Shown piece after piece: positions 1-7,408 of a DNA stretch of 64,000 nt (position 1 is its first letter; the number at the start of each line of letters is the position of its first letter). This stretch comes from Butyrivibrio hungatei DSM 14810 (GTDB lineage: Bacteria > Bacillota > Clostridia > Lachnospirales > Lachnospiraceae). A program made the position numbers and the translations under genes. Under the pieces are notes generated by a model that was not told the DNA's origin, made no database searches, and saw only the letters and a program-made list of their open reading frames with translations. The stretch lies in assembly GCF_900143205.1 (NCBI RefSeq), contig NZ_FRDH01000005.1, forward strand, positions 1 to 64,000, given 5' to 3'.

Positions 1-322
1 ACTGGTCGAAACAGCCAAGGCAAACAATGTAGATGTTTACTATTACCTAAAGTACCTGCTTCTCAAAACTCCGACATCACAAACAAGTGATGAAGAACTA
101 GAAAAGCTCTGTCCATGGAATCCAGAGTGTAAGGAAGCTCTGGAAGATCTTCACAGGCAGCATCAAAAGGAAATCTTCGATGCGATGTGATCTTAATCAT
201 ATGTGAATTGTCAAGGTGCTCCAGTCTCATAAGAGGCTGGGGTATATTTATGGGCAAAAGCCCTTGTACCCAATAACATATATGTGGTGGTAGCGCTACC
301 CACCTAATTATTTAGCGCTTAC
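1..322 (+). mobile_element. IS66-family insertion sequence, right end only
   Basis: The window opens inside an IS66-type element. It contains the 3' end of the transposase frame (2-190), about 130 bases of non-coding tail, and a right terminal repeat. Read on the minus strand from 322, the end starts GTAAGCGCTAAATAATTAGG. The opening GTAAGCG is the usual terminus of IS66 elements (family knowledge). The outer boundary at 322 is therefore well placed, and the next eight bases (323-330, ATAATAAC) would be one half of the expected 8-bp target duplication. The left end lies outside the window, so completeness cannot be judged. Confidence 0.75.
2..190 (+). CDS. IS66 family transposase, C-terminal fragment (cut by window start)
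   Basis: An open frame enters from the left edge and stops at 188-190. It encodes about 62 residues beginning LVETAKANNVDVYYYLKYLL and containing ..EKLCPWNPE... The pattern ETAKAN-x-DxYxYLxYLL followed some 20 residues later by LxPWN is the C-terminal element of IS66 TnpC transposases. The catalytic DDE core lies outside the window. The protein would cut and join the ends of its own element. Identity is from motif recognition only, but the matching terminal repeat at 283-322 supports it. Confidence 0.75.
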   Translation: MVETAKANNVDVYYYLKYLLLKTPTSQTSDEELEKLCPWNPECKEALEDLHRQHQKEIFDAM

Positions 323-571
323 ATAATAACTGAGTTCGAAAAGGTTGATGAAATGGAACAAAAAGGCATTAGCGTCGAAAGTACAAAACAAGAAAGAGAT
401 TATATTGTAGAGGAGATGAAGTCGCTGATTAGTAATGAATCGTTATTACAGAAGACGACATGGACAAAGTCTCATGCTAATGCATCAAAGGGATGGGATT
501 GGGTTCCAACAAATACAAACACTATATACATACTCTTGGTCAAGCTGGCAAGGATACTAGAAGAACGTTAA
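308..571 (+). pseudogene. C-terminal fragment of an unknown gene interrupted by the IS66 element
   Basis: An ATG at 353 opens a 72-residue frame, but the same frame stays open upstream through 323 to the IS boundary at 322 and only meets a stop inside the element (305-307). No clear ribosome binding site precedes 353. The simplest reading is that the IS landed inside a gene and left its 3' part here, with residues from the target (IITEFEKVDE) fused onto the IS end. The product is charged, with a soluble C-terminus ending ILEER, and I recognise no family. It might still be translated from 353 as a short protein. Confidence 0.5.
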
Positions 572-606
572 CTTCGAGTTTGTTGATTTGAATATAATCT
601 TACATG

Positions 607-642
607 GACCAGTACCCTGGGGACGCCCAAACAGTACTGGTC
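607..642. repeat. Hairpin with GGGGACG loop, possible transcription end
   Basis: A perfect 9-bp stem (607-615 with 634-642, GACCAGTAC/GTACTGGTC) encloses an 18-base loop that contains CTGGGGACG. It follows the broken gene by about 35 bases and precedes TATTATTATG, so it could end transcription, although the T-run is weak. The GGGGACG core resembles the palindrome family at 10946 and 39370, but the arms differ. Confidence 0.4.
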
Positions 643-822
643 TATTATTATGCCTATTCTTTTAACATTCGTAATATGGTAAGATTATAAAAGTGCGTAG
701 AAATGCCTATTTTACGGCATGTAAAAAGATTTTGACATGGCTAAAAAGCGTAAATGTCAAAGCCTTTTGATGGCGACGAAATCAATATCTCGGTATTCTG
801 AGGTGGAAAGAGAGACATAAGA

Positions 823-1419
823 ATGGAACTTGGGAACAGAATCAAAGAATTAAGGAAAGCACAAAATATTAACCAGGATGAATTGGCTGAAAAGTTATTT
901 GTTTCAAGACAGACAATTTCAAATTGGGAGAATGACAAAAGCTATCCTGATATTCAGAGCGTATTGCTTCTAAGTGAAATCTTTAATGTTTCCGTAGACC
1001 AACTATTAAAAGGAGATGTTGAAAAGATGGAAAGAATCATCACAGAACAAACGCAGGCAGACATTAACAAGATGAATACCTACGCGATAGGAATGCTGAT
1101 TTCTATAGTAGCACTTCTTATCTCTACGCCAGTATTGGCATTCACAACTGGATTTTGGTTTTTCATACCATTTGTATTGCTGTTTGCTTGCACAATGTAT
1201 TTTGCCACTAGAATTGAAAAGTGCAAAAAGGAGTATAATGTCCAAACTTATAAGGAGATTGTAGCTTTTACAAAGGGAGAGGCGCTTTCTAAAGAAGATC
1301 AGATAAGAGAAGAGGCAAAAAGACCTTATCAGAAAGCTTTATTTGCAATACTGTCAGGCGTTATAGCTGCAGTGGTATGCGGTGGCATAGGTGCAGCACT
1401 CATTCTGTTATTCAAATAA
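823..1419 (+). CDS. XRE-family regulator with C-terminal membrane domain
   Basis: 198 residues. Residues 5-60 form a Cro/C1-type helix-turn-helix (IKELRKAQNINQDELAEKL, then SRQTISNWEN), which would bind DNA as a dimer. Predicted membrane segments lie at about 86-107, 109-128 and 171-197, so the DNA-binding head sits on the inner face of the membrane. This layout is common in Firmicutes regulators of unknown ligand. The ATG at 823 follows a purine-rich AAAGAGAG. A 71-aa membrane protein starts 39 bases after the stop and is probably co-transcribed. Target genes cannot be told from the sequence. Confidence 0.75.
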   Translation: MELGNRIKELRKAQNINQDELAEKLFVSRQTISNWENDKSYPDIQSVLLLSEIFNVSVDQLLKGDVEKMERIITEQTQADINKMNTYAIGMLISIVALLISTPVLAFTTGFWFFIPFVLLFACTMYFATRIEKCKKEYNVQTYKEIVAFTKGEALSKEDQIREEAKRPYQKALFAILSGVIAAVVCGGIGAALILLFK

Positions 1420-1458
1420 TCATTTAAACGAAAACAACCAACATTGGAGGATATAAAA

Positions 1459-1674
1459 ATGAAATTTTCAAAAGAGCAGCAGAAGTTACTTACTTTATTT
1501 ATTTTGGGAATATTATTATGTGGTATCGCTCACATTTTCCCAAGTGGACTTAATGTCATCGCAGCTATTGCAGGATTTCTTCTTATAGGATATTTCTCAG
1601 TTAAAAGCTATGAAATCATGAAAGAAGAAAAGAAAGAGAAAGCAAAAGAGACAGAACATACTGAAAGACAATAA
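1459..1674 (+). CDS. Small two-helix membrane protein
   Basis: 71 residues. Two hydrophobic segments (about 12-28 and 31-48) are followed by a very charged tail rich in Lys and Glu that probably lies in the cytoplasm. The ATG at 1459 is chosen over an in-frame TTG at 1444 because GGAGG (1446-1450) lies eight bases upstream of it and overlaps the TTG. It follows the membrane-bound XRE regulator and may be its partner or its target. I recognise no family. Confidence 0.6.
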   Translation: MKFSKEQQKLLTLFILGILLCGIAHIFPSGLNVIAAIAGFLLIGYFSVKSYEIMKEEKKEKAKETEHTERQ

Positions 1675-1880
1675 TAGATTATGATATCTAATGTAGAGCA
1701 GACTATGAAATAATTATTATAATAAAGTTAGTGGTGATGTTTTAAAAAAATGATAATGTCTCGACAAGTCTTGTATCAATGAGTTATCGTCACATCAATT
1801 AAACAAACAGACACCCATTGCTACAGAGTAGTGGGATTCACGTCATTCCTTTACCGTTAGGTCTTAGCAGGTGGAGGAAT
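1675..1880. other. Gene-free stretch with a long hairpin
   Basis: No convincing coding frame. An imperfect 12-bp hairpin around 1843-1880 (CATTCCTTTACC pairing with GGTGGAGGAATG) runs into the SMR gene relic that follows. Nothing else is apparent. Confidence 0.4.
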
Positions 1881-1982
1881 GGCGTATTTCTTTTTCATGA
1901 AAAACTGTCGGTTCCACAAGTCATATGTGTTATTCTTATTGTAGTTGGAATTGCAGGACTTAAGATACTTGCAAAAGAATGA
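1881..1982 (+). pseudogene. Relic of a small multidrug resistance (SMR/EmrE-like) transporter
   Basis: One frame ending at TGA 1980-1982 reads NGVFLFHEKLSVPQ and then VICVILIVVGIAGLKILAKE. This is the last membrane helix of SMR exporters: the F-HEKLS-PQ turn followed by a hydrophobic helix ending GLK. No start, Glu-14-bearing first helix or middle helices are found upstream, where the sequence turns into a hairpin. The gene is therefore a 3' remnant. The Nudix gene starts 18 bases later, so the remnant may now serve only as leader sequence. Confidence 0.65.
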
Positions 1983-1999
1983 GAATAAAAGGGAGCAAC

Positions 2000-2737
2000 A
2001 TGGCAGAAGAAATTTTTGATATCGTAGATGAAAACGGGCAGCCTACAGGAGAAACAGTGACTAGATCGCAGGCGCACGCTGAAGGCATTAGACATAGAAC
2101 TGCTCACATTTGGGTGGTACGTGAAAATGGAGATAAGACAGAGATTCTCTTACAGAAGAGAGCTATGAATAAGGATTCTTTTCCAGGCAGATATGACACT
2201 TCATCAGCTGGGCATATTCAGGCTGGGGATGAGCCATTAGAATCTGCTGTTAGAGAATTGTCGGAGGAGCTTGGTATTCAGGCTGATCCTGATGATTTGC
2301 ATTTTGCAGGGACATTTCCAATTCAGTATGAAAAGGAGTTCCATGGCAAGCCATTTAAGGATAATGAAATCGCATTCGTCTATGTCTATGACGAGGAGGT
2401 GGGAATTGATAACCTTACCATCCAAAAGGAAGAACTGGACAGCGTAGAGTGGTTCGACCTAGAGGAAGTGTATCAGGCATGCCAGCCACCAAGGGATGAG
2501 AAGTTCTGCGTTCCTATGGGCGGGCTTGAGATAGTTCGTAAATACGTTAAAGCAGATGAGAGAAGGTCTGAACGAATGTCATATGGAATGTCTATCGGCA
2601 TGGGTACAGGGTTGGTTGTTGGAGCTGTTATTGGATCAGCTACAGATAGAGTTGGAACTTGGATGTGTGTTGGTATGATATTCGGAATGATTCTTGGAAT
2701 GGCTATGGGAAATAGGAAAAATAGTGAAGAAGAATAA
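2000..2737 (+). CDS. Nudix hydrolase (IDI-like) with glycine-rich membrane tail
   Basis: 245 residues. The Nudix box is complete at 71-93: G-x5-E-x7-REL-x-EE-L-G-I, giving the Mg2+ site for cleaving nucleoside-diphosphate-linked substrates. The opening (EIFDIVDENG, TVTRSQAHAEGIRHR) matches the isopentenyl-diphosphate isomerase/YfcD-like branch, whose substrates are often unknown. Residues from about 195 to 240 are two hydrophobic segments full of Gly and Met (MSIGMGTGLVVGAVIG, GMIFGMILGMAMG), unusual for a Nudix protein. The ATG at 2000 follows GGGAG closely. An in-frame ATG at 1979 lies inside the SMR relic and has no ribosome binding site. Confidence 0.75.
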   Translation: MAEEIFDIVDENGQPTGETVTRSQAHAEGIRHRTAHIWVVRENGDKTEILLQKRAMNKDSFPGRYDTSSAGHIQAGDEPLESAVRELSEELGIQADPDDLHFAGTFPIQYEKEFHGKPFKDNEIAFVYVYDEEVGIDNLTIQKEELDSVEWFDLEEVYQACQPPRDEKFCVPMGGLEIVRKYVKADERRSERMSYGMSIGMGTGLVVGAVIGSATDRVGTWMCVGMIFGMILGMAMGNRKNSEEE

Positions 2738-2782
2738 AATATTTATATCAATAGAAGAAACATATAAAAGAGAAGAGAAAAA

Positions 2783-3727
2783 ATGAAAAAAATACTTAGA
2801 ATTACTGGGAAGATTTTATTACTACTATTTATAGTGTTGGTTTTTCTTATTGGTGGAATTTTTATCTATAACAAGATTATGATTACGTCTGAAGAGGCAC
2901 TAATAGAGAAACCTATTGGGCAATATGTCGAGGTGGATGGTCATAAGATGAATTTATACACCGAAGGCGAAGGATGCCATACACTTCTTTTCCTTTCAGG
3001 GTCTGGCACTGCTGCACCGGTTCTTGATTTTAAAAGTTTGTATTCTCTTTTGAGTAGCGATTATAAAATAGTTGTTATCGAAAAATTTGGGTATGGGTTT
3101 AGTGATGTAGTCGATAGTGAGAGATCTTTTAAAACTATTCTTAGACAAGATAGGGAAGCACTCACCAAGGCAGGAATAGAAGGCCCGTATATTCTTTGTC
3201 CACATTCTATGTCAGGAATTGAAGCAATAATGTGGGCTCAAAATTACCCAGATGAAGTGGAAGCTATTGTTGGTCTTGATATGGTACTTCCGAGAGCCTA
3301 CGATAATTGGGACTGGGACAGTACAATTAAAAAGGAAAGGCTTGCAGCTTTTGCTCGTGAACTAGGGATAGTTAGGTTATTTTATTCTGATAGTCAGCTT
3401 CCGGAAAAACTTACAGACAAAGAAAAGAAGATTTATAGGGCGCTTGCTGCAAGTAAAGCAGTAAATACTTGTATCATAAATGAGGGTTTGGCAATTTCGG
3501 ATGCAGTAACAGAAATTGATAGAAAGCCCAAGCCTGATATACCAATGCTCATGTTTGTATCAGATGGACATGAAACAGGTGTTGAAAAATGGATAGATAT
3601 TCAAAGTGATTATATTTCAGATCTTACAAATGCAGAAGTTATAGAACTGGATTGTGGTCATTATGTACATATTTTTAGGCAAGATATAATAGCTGAGAAA
3701 CTTGTAGAATTTATTGAATCGTTGTAA
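2783..3727 (+). CDS. Membrane-anchored alpha/beta hydrolase
   Basis: 314 residues. A membrane anchor at about 8-30 is followed by an alpha/beta hydrolase fold. LLFLSGSG (68-75) forms the oxyanion region, and the nucleophile is Ser142 in PHSMSG, a variant of the GxSxG elbow with Pro instead of the first Gly. The catalytic His is probably His293 (CGHYVH), with an Asp in the VSDGHE segment. The enzyme would hydrolyse an ester or amide at the outer face of the membrane. The substrate is unknown. It starts 45 bases after the Nudix gene and could share its transcript. Confidence 0.7.
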   Translation: MKKILRITGKILLLLFIVLVFLIGGIFIYNKIMITSEEALIEKPIGQYVEVDGHKMNLYTEGEGCHTLLFLSGSGTAAPVLDFKSLYSLLSSDYKIVVIEKFGYGFSDVVDSERSFKTILRQDREALTKAGIEGPYILCPHSMSGIEAIMWAQNYPDEVEAIVGLDMVLPRAYDNWDWDSTIKKERLAAFARELGIVRLFYSDSQLPEKLTDKEKKIYRALAASKAVNTCIINEGLAISDAVTEIDRKPKPDIPMLMFVSDGHETGVEKWIDIQSDYISDLTNAEVIELDCGHYVHIFRQDIIAEKLVEFIESL

Positions 3728-3997
3728 GAATCGGAAAATATTATCAGAGAGGGAAAGCTACGTTGAAAAAGATAGCTGTTCTTTTTTCTGCTTTCGAATT
3801 GTGTATTCCATGATGGATGTGGATTAATATAATGTAAGGCAGTGAAGTTAACAAATCGATATTTTTAGAGGCAAATTATATTTCAGTATAAACGCCTAAA
3901 GATTTTCAGAAAACAAGTAATTGCACTTTTTTTGAGCTTAGTATAATATTCATTGTTGTGACAATCTGGATAAACAGAGGTCATATGGGAGGTAATC
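3728..3997. other. Gene-free stretch after the hydrolase gene
   Basis: A+T-rich sequence with no frame that looks coded. No clear terminator follows the hydrolase stop. The stretch ends at GGGAGGTAATC, a good ribosome binding site for the relic that follows. Confidence 0.35.
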
Positions 3998-4101
3998 ATG
4001 AGAATACGAGATAACTACTCGGTGCAGTTTTAGTGCTGACAGCAGGTTGTACCGAGGTTAATGGAAAAGTTTTGCTGTCACATACTGCACCGAACAAATA
4101 A
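3998..4101 (+). pseudogene. Relic of a small lipoprotein gene
   Basis: An ATG at 3998 sits six bases after GGGAGG, but its frame ends after 11 codons. A neighbouring frame (from about 4015 to the TAA at 4099-4101) reads LLGAVLVLTAGCTEV, a typical lipoprotein signal helix with lipobox LTAGC, and then about 13 more residues. A small insertion or deletion between the two frames would explain this. The product would have been a very short exported lipoprotein or the remains of a longer one. The same bases form a strong hairpin (4020-4092), so a structural role is also possible. Confidence 0.45.
4020..4092. repeat. Two-part inverted repeat upstream of methyltransferase gene
   Basis: An outer perfect 9-bp stem (4020-4028 with 4084-4092, CGGTGCAGT/ACTGCACCG) encloses an inner perfect 8-bp stem (4037-4044 with 4073-4080, TGACAGCA/TGCTGTCA). 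It ends 41 bases before the next start codon and has no T-run, so it is not an ordinary terminator. Confidence 0.55.
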
Positions 4102-4133
4102 GACTATAAACAATTATTTGAAAAGGAGCAGAT

Positions 4134-4907
4134 ATGAATACAGAAAGAATAACAGAATTAAGAAAAGATTGGGAAGCAGAGGAGAAGATAGCTCATATAC
4201 ATGGTTGGGATTTTTCTCATATTCATGACAGATATGAAGAGGAGGAAGATCTTCCTTGGAACTATAAGCAGATAATTGACGAGAATCGCATAGACAGTAT
4301 GAAACTGTTGGATTTTGATACAGGCGGTGGAGAGTTCCTTTTATCCCTTGGACATCCTTATAGCAACACTGCGGCTACAGAAGGTTACGCACCAAATGTT
4401 GAGCTATGCAAGAAAGAATTGCTGCCGCTTGGAATTGATTTCAAGTCTTGTGATGATGCTTCAAAGGTTCCTTTTGCAGATAGCTCTTTTGACATGATTA
4501 TAAATAGACATGGCGACTTTGATCCTGTAGAAACAGCCAGACTGCTGAGACCAAACGGATTATTCATTACTGAGCAGGTGGGCGGTGAGAATGACAGAGA
4601 CCTTGTAAAGATGGTCCTGCCTGATGTGCCAAAGCCATTCCCAGAGCTTGAACTATCTATTCAGAAGAAAAAGTTCGAGGTTGCAGGACTACAGGTTGTC
4701 AGAGCAGAGGAAGCATTCAGACCAATTCGCTTTTATGATGTTGGTGCTTTTGTCTGGTTTGCTCACATCATAGAATGGGAGTTCCCAGGATTTTCTGTAG
4801 ATAAATGCTTTGACAAGCTTCTTGAAATGCAGGAAGAGATTGATAAGAATGGATTTGTAGAAGGTACAATCCACAGATATCTCATCGTTGCAAAGAAGAT
4901 AAGTTGA
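4134..4907 (+). CDS. Class I SAM-dependent methyltransferase
   Basis: 257 residues. The SAM-binding motif I is LLDFDTGGGEFLL (58-70), followed by the acidic and D-x-S-F-D-M-I region (about 115-125) expected of a Rossmann-fold methyltransferase, and RLLRPNGLFITEQ as motif III. The acceptor substrate is unknown. The 50-residue N-terminal part is acidic and helical. The start is supported by AAAGGAGCA nine bases upstream. The gene stands alone between a hairpin-rich leader and a terminator at 4917. Related family members methylate small molecules, but nothing here decides this. Confidence 0.75.
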   Translation: MNTERITELRKDWEAEEKIAHIHGWDFSHIHDRYEEEEDLPWNYKQIIDENRIDSMKLLDFDTGGGEFLLSLGHPYSNTAATEGYAPNVELCKKELLPLGIDFKSCDDASKVPFADSSFDMIINRHGDFDPVETARLLRPNGLFITEQVGGENDRDLVKMVLPDVPKPFPELELSIQKKKFEVAGLQVVRAEEAFRPIRFYDVGAFVWFAHIIEWEFPGFSVDKCFDKLLEMQEEIDKNGFVEGTIHRYLIVAKKIS

Positions 4908-4916
4908 TGATTATGG

Positions 4917-4945
4917 GCGGTAAGTTACATAGACTTGCCGCTTTT
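4917..4945 (+). terminator. Rho-independent terminator of methyltransferase gene
   Basis: A 9-bp stem (4917-4925 with 4933-4941, one G-T pair) is followed by TTTT. Confidence 0.7.
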
Positions 4946-4968
4946 AAATTGAATATTGAACGTTACAT

Positions 4969-5001
4969 AGCAGTTATCTCAATCGAGGTAGCTGCTTTTT
5001 T
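4969..5001 (+). terminator. Second terminator-like hairpin
   Basis: An imperfect 12-bp stem (4969-4980 with 4985-4996) has a 4-base loop and is followed by a T-run. A near copy occurs at 7409-7441. Confidence 0.6.
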
Positions 5002-5047
5002 GCGCTCATTTTGAGCAGTAAAAGATCTCCTTTTTTAGTTTCCTGTA

Positions 5048-5076
5048 TTGACAGTATATATTATTGGAAGTAAAAT
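5048..5076 (+). promoter_or_regulatory. SigA-type promoter of the TetR gene
   Basis: TTGACA (5048-5053), a 17-base spacer and TAAAAT (5071-5076). The -35 box is perfect. The predicted start point falls in the repeat at 5078-5099, which fits autoregulation. Confidence 0.75.
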
Positions 5077-5077
5077 A

Positions 5078-5099
5078 ACAGTGTTACGTAACAGTGTTA
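5078..5099. promoter_or_regulatory. Probable TetR operator
   Basis: ACAGTGTTA occurs twice (5078-5086 and 5091-5099) around CGTA, creating the perfect palindrome GTTACGTAAC (5083-5092). It overlaps the predicted transcription start, where a repressor would block initiation. Confidence 0.6.
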
Positions 5100-5122
5100 T
5101 CAAAGAAAAAGTGGTGCGAAAT

Positions 5123-5743
5123 ATGAAAACAGATAATGGGACTAGAGAGAAACTTTTAAGAAGCGCAAAAGAAGAATTCATGGAAAAAGGTTTCCAAAAT
5201 GCTTCACTTCGAAAGATTTGCAGCAAAGCGGGAGTAACAACTGGTGCAGTTTATTGTTTCTTTGGAGATAAAGAAGGATTGCTTACAGGTTTAGTAGATA
5301 ACGTGTATCAAAGTGTTATGCAAACGATTGGAAATCATATGAAGGAAATGTCTTCGGAAGGATTTGCCACTCATATGCATGAGGTTGGAGACCATGACTC
5401 TTTTGTTGAAGAGTTGGTTCACGCGTTATATCAGGACTATGATGCAGTGGTGCTTCTGTTGTCTAAATCTACAGGTTCAAAATTTGAAAATGTGATAGAT
5501 GATCTAATTTCTCAGGTAGAATTACGACTTGGTGATTTGGCAGAAAAATATGCTGAATCAGTTCAAGGTAAGCGAGTGAATTATTATATGGTTCATTGGT
5601 TATCACACTTGTCAATAATGTCGTTTGTTCATGCTTTAACCCATTTTGAAGATGAGAGAGAAGCTCTAAAATTTATGAAACCTGCAATGGAACATCTAAT
5701 TGATGGCTGGAGAAATTTTATACTAGATGATGTAGAGATGTAG
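5123..5743 (+). CDS. TetR/AcrR-family transcriptional regulator
   Basis: 206 residues. The N-terminal three-helix DNA-binding domain is clear: REKLLRSAKEEFMEKGFQNAS, then ICSKAGVTTGAVYCFFGDKEGLL (helix-turn-helix about 28-50). The remaining 150 residues are the usual all-helical ligand and dimer domain, and the ligand cannot be read from sequence. The start is placed at ATG 5123. The longer frame from TTG 5048 would begin inside the promoter. It is followed after 29 bases by the transglutaminase-like gene, so it probably controls itself and that operon. Confidence 0.85.
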   Translation: MKTDNGTREKLLRSAKEEFMEKGFQNASLRKICSKAGVTTGAVYCFFGDKEGLLTGLVDNVYQSVMQTIGNHMKEMSSEGFATHMHEVGDHDSFVEELVHALYQDYDAVVLLLSKSTGSKFENVIDDLISQVELRLGDLAEKYAESVQGKRVNYYMVHWLSHLSIMSFVHALTHFEDEREALKFMKPAMEHLIDGWRNFILDDVEM

Positions 5744-5772
5744 GTTTGTGTTATGAAGAAATTGGAGGCATC

Positions 5773-6471
5773 ATGGAAAGATACTTGAAGGAAACACGAA
5801 TGATAAATTATTCAGATGAGAGTATTCAAAATCTGATCAAAAATAGAGGATGGAAAGAATTAGATACGTATGAATGCTTAAAGTCTATCTACGATTTTGT
5901 AAGGGATGAAATACTTTTTGGATACAATGTTGACGACAATATCCCAGCATCAAAAGTTCTTAGCGATGGTTATGGTCAATGCAACACAAAAGGAACGTTG
6001 TTTATGGCGTTGCTTCGTGCCTGTGGTATTCCTTGTCGAGTTCATGGATTTACTATCAATAAAGAATTGCAAAAAGGAGCAATGACAGGATTTGTTTATA
6101 AAAATGCTCCACAAAATATTTTTCACAGTTGGGTGGAAGTATATTTTGAGGAGGAGTGGTATGAGTTGGAAGCGTTTATTCTTGATAAGAACTATATAGA
6201 CAGGCTTCAGAAAAAGTTTTCTGATTGTTCAGGTGCTTTTTGTGGATATGGAGTCGCAGTTAAAGATTTTCGCAATCCTGTCTTAGATTTTAATAGGAAT
6301 AATACGTATATTCAAAGCGAAGGGATAAATCAGGATTTTGGAATATATGATTGTCCCGACAATCTGCTTGTAGAGCATCATCAGGAGATGTCACCACTTA
6401 AAGCATTTGGGTACAAGCACATTGGAAGGCATTTAATGAATCATAATGTTAAAAAGATAAGGAACAAATAG
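5773..6471 (+). CDS. Transglutaminase-like cysteine protease-fold protein
   Basis: 232 residues, cytoplasmic. The transglutaminase-like core shows Cys70 in GYGQCNTKGTLFMALLRACG and His118 in IFHSWVEVYF, with an acidic residue in WYELEA (about 131-133) where the family usually has Asp. These three form the papain-like triad. Family members act as proteases or amide-bond enzymes, and the substrate is unknown. The start at ATG 5773 follows GGAGG by four bases. A TTG at 5746 in frame is rejected. It lies between a TetR gene and a methyltransferase gene, and the three may form one operon. Confidence 0.75.
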   Translation: MERYLKETRMINYSDESIQNLIKNRGWKELDTYECLKSIYDFVRDEILFGYNVDDNIPASKVLSDGYGQCNTKGTLFMALLRACGIPCRVHGFTINKELQKGAMTGFVYKNAPQNIFHSWVEVYFEEEWYELEAFILDKNYIDRLQKKFSDCSGAFCGYGVAVKDFRNPVLDFNRNNTYIQSEGINQDFGIYDCPDNLLVEHHQEMSPLKAFGYKHIGRHLMNHNVKKIRNK

Positions 6472-6503
6472 AAAATAATAATACATATGTGAAAGGCTTT
6501 ATT

Positions 6504-7142
6504 ATGAGGACAGCGGAAGAATACAAAAATATGACAATTAAAGAATTTACCAAAGCTGCAGATGTATATGAGTCTGACCAGGCTGGTATATATGAAATAT
6601 GTAAGGATGATTATCCATATATTGCAGCTGAATTAGATAAAGAAGAATATCACGATTTGTTAGACTGCGGATGTGGTACAGGTCCAATGATTTCTCTTTT
6701 ACATGAAATGGACTCAAAAAAACATTATACTGGATTGGATATTACTCCAAGAATGATAGAGGTAGCTAAGGCAAAGAATCTTAGCGGTGTAGATTGGGTA
6801 GTTGGGGACTGTGAAGATTTACCATTCGAGGAAAACTCCTTTGATGTAATCATTTGTTCCAATAGCTTTCATCATTATCCTAATCCACAGAAATTTTTCT
6901 ATAGCGTTAAACGTGTGTTGAGACCAAATGGAAGATTGATTTTGCAGGATTATACAGCGCCAAGTGTAGTTCTTTGGTTAATGAATCATACAGAAATGCC
7001 AATTTCTAATCTTTTTGGTCATGGAGATGTTAAAGCATATTCATTAAATGAGATGAAAGCTTTTTGTGAAAAAGCGGGGTTATCGATTGATAATCTGGAG
7101 GCATGTAAAAAGTTTAGAATGCATTTGGTGGCGAGAAAATAG
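6504..7142 (+). CDS. Class I SAM-dependent methyltransferase (UbiE-like)
   Basis: 212 residues. Motif I is LLDCGCGTGPMISLL (52-66). The later segments ENSFDVIICSNSFHHYPNP and VLRPNGRLILQDY are typical of the Methyltransf_11/UbiE group. The acceptor is unknown. The ATG at 6504 lies eight bases after GAAAGG. An in-frame GTG at 6489 has no ribosome binding site. It is 32 bases downstream of the transglutaminase-like gene and is probably co-transcribed with it. Confidence 0.75.
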   Translation: MRTAEEYKNMTIKEFTKAADVYESDQAGIYEICKDDYPYIAAELDKEEYHDLLDCGCGTGPMISLLHEMDSKKHYTGLDITPRMIEVAKAKNLSGVDWVVGDCEDLPFEENSFDVIICSNSFHHYPNPQKFFYSVKRVLRPNGRLILQDYTAPSVVLWLMNHTEMPISNLFGHGDVKAYSLNEMKAFCEKAGLSIDNLEACKKFRMHLVARK

Positions 7143-7169
7143 TCAGAATAAAATGAATCGTGATGCCAT

Positions 7170-7234
7170 GAATGAAGATGATGTTGTTGCAAAATTAATT
7201 TTCTAATGGACCACAACCCCCGTCCCAATGTCAT
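7170..7234 (+). repeat. Repeat copy A: dead coding tail plus GGGGACGG half-palindrome
   Basis: Begins as the tail of a gene (NEDDVVAKLIF, stop TAA at 7204-7206) followed by TGGACCACAACCCCCGTCCC. Copy B at 8666-8733 is nearly identical. Both base differences within the coding part are synonymous. The half-palindrome matches the right arm of the full element at 39370. Confidence 0.65.
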
Positions 7235-7408
7235 TTAGATAAGAAAAAGATGTGATAGAGCAACAAGCATGATATTGAAAGTGTCTACGTGAGACGCTGC
7301 TCATGCTGGTACATAGTTGGCACAAATTTGGTACATAGAAGTGTTCCTACGCCTTTATAGTTTGGTAAGCCTAGGATTGATAGTTTCACCCGTGGTTTTG
7401 ATTTTTGG
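7235..7408. other. Gene-free stretch
   Basis: No coding frame. GGTACATAG occurs twice (about 7310-7318 and 7335-7343). Otherwise nothing is visible. Confidence 0.35.

Noticed and set aside
738-760. Promoter from TTGACA at 732 ahead of the XRE gene
   Set aside because: No acceptable -10 box at 16-18 bases (TGTCAA at 17).
5048-5122. Upstream TTG start for the TetR gene
   Set aside because: It coincides with the -35 box of a strong promoter and with the operator.
7143-7169. Start of a gene giving the NEDDVVAKLIF tail
   Set aside because: No ribosome binding site or sufficient open frame upstream; only the tail remains.
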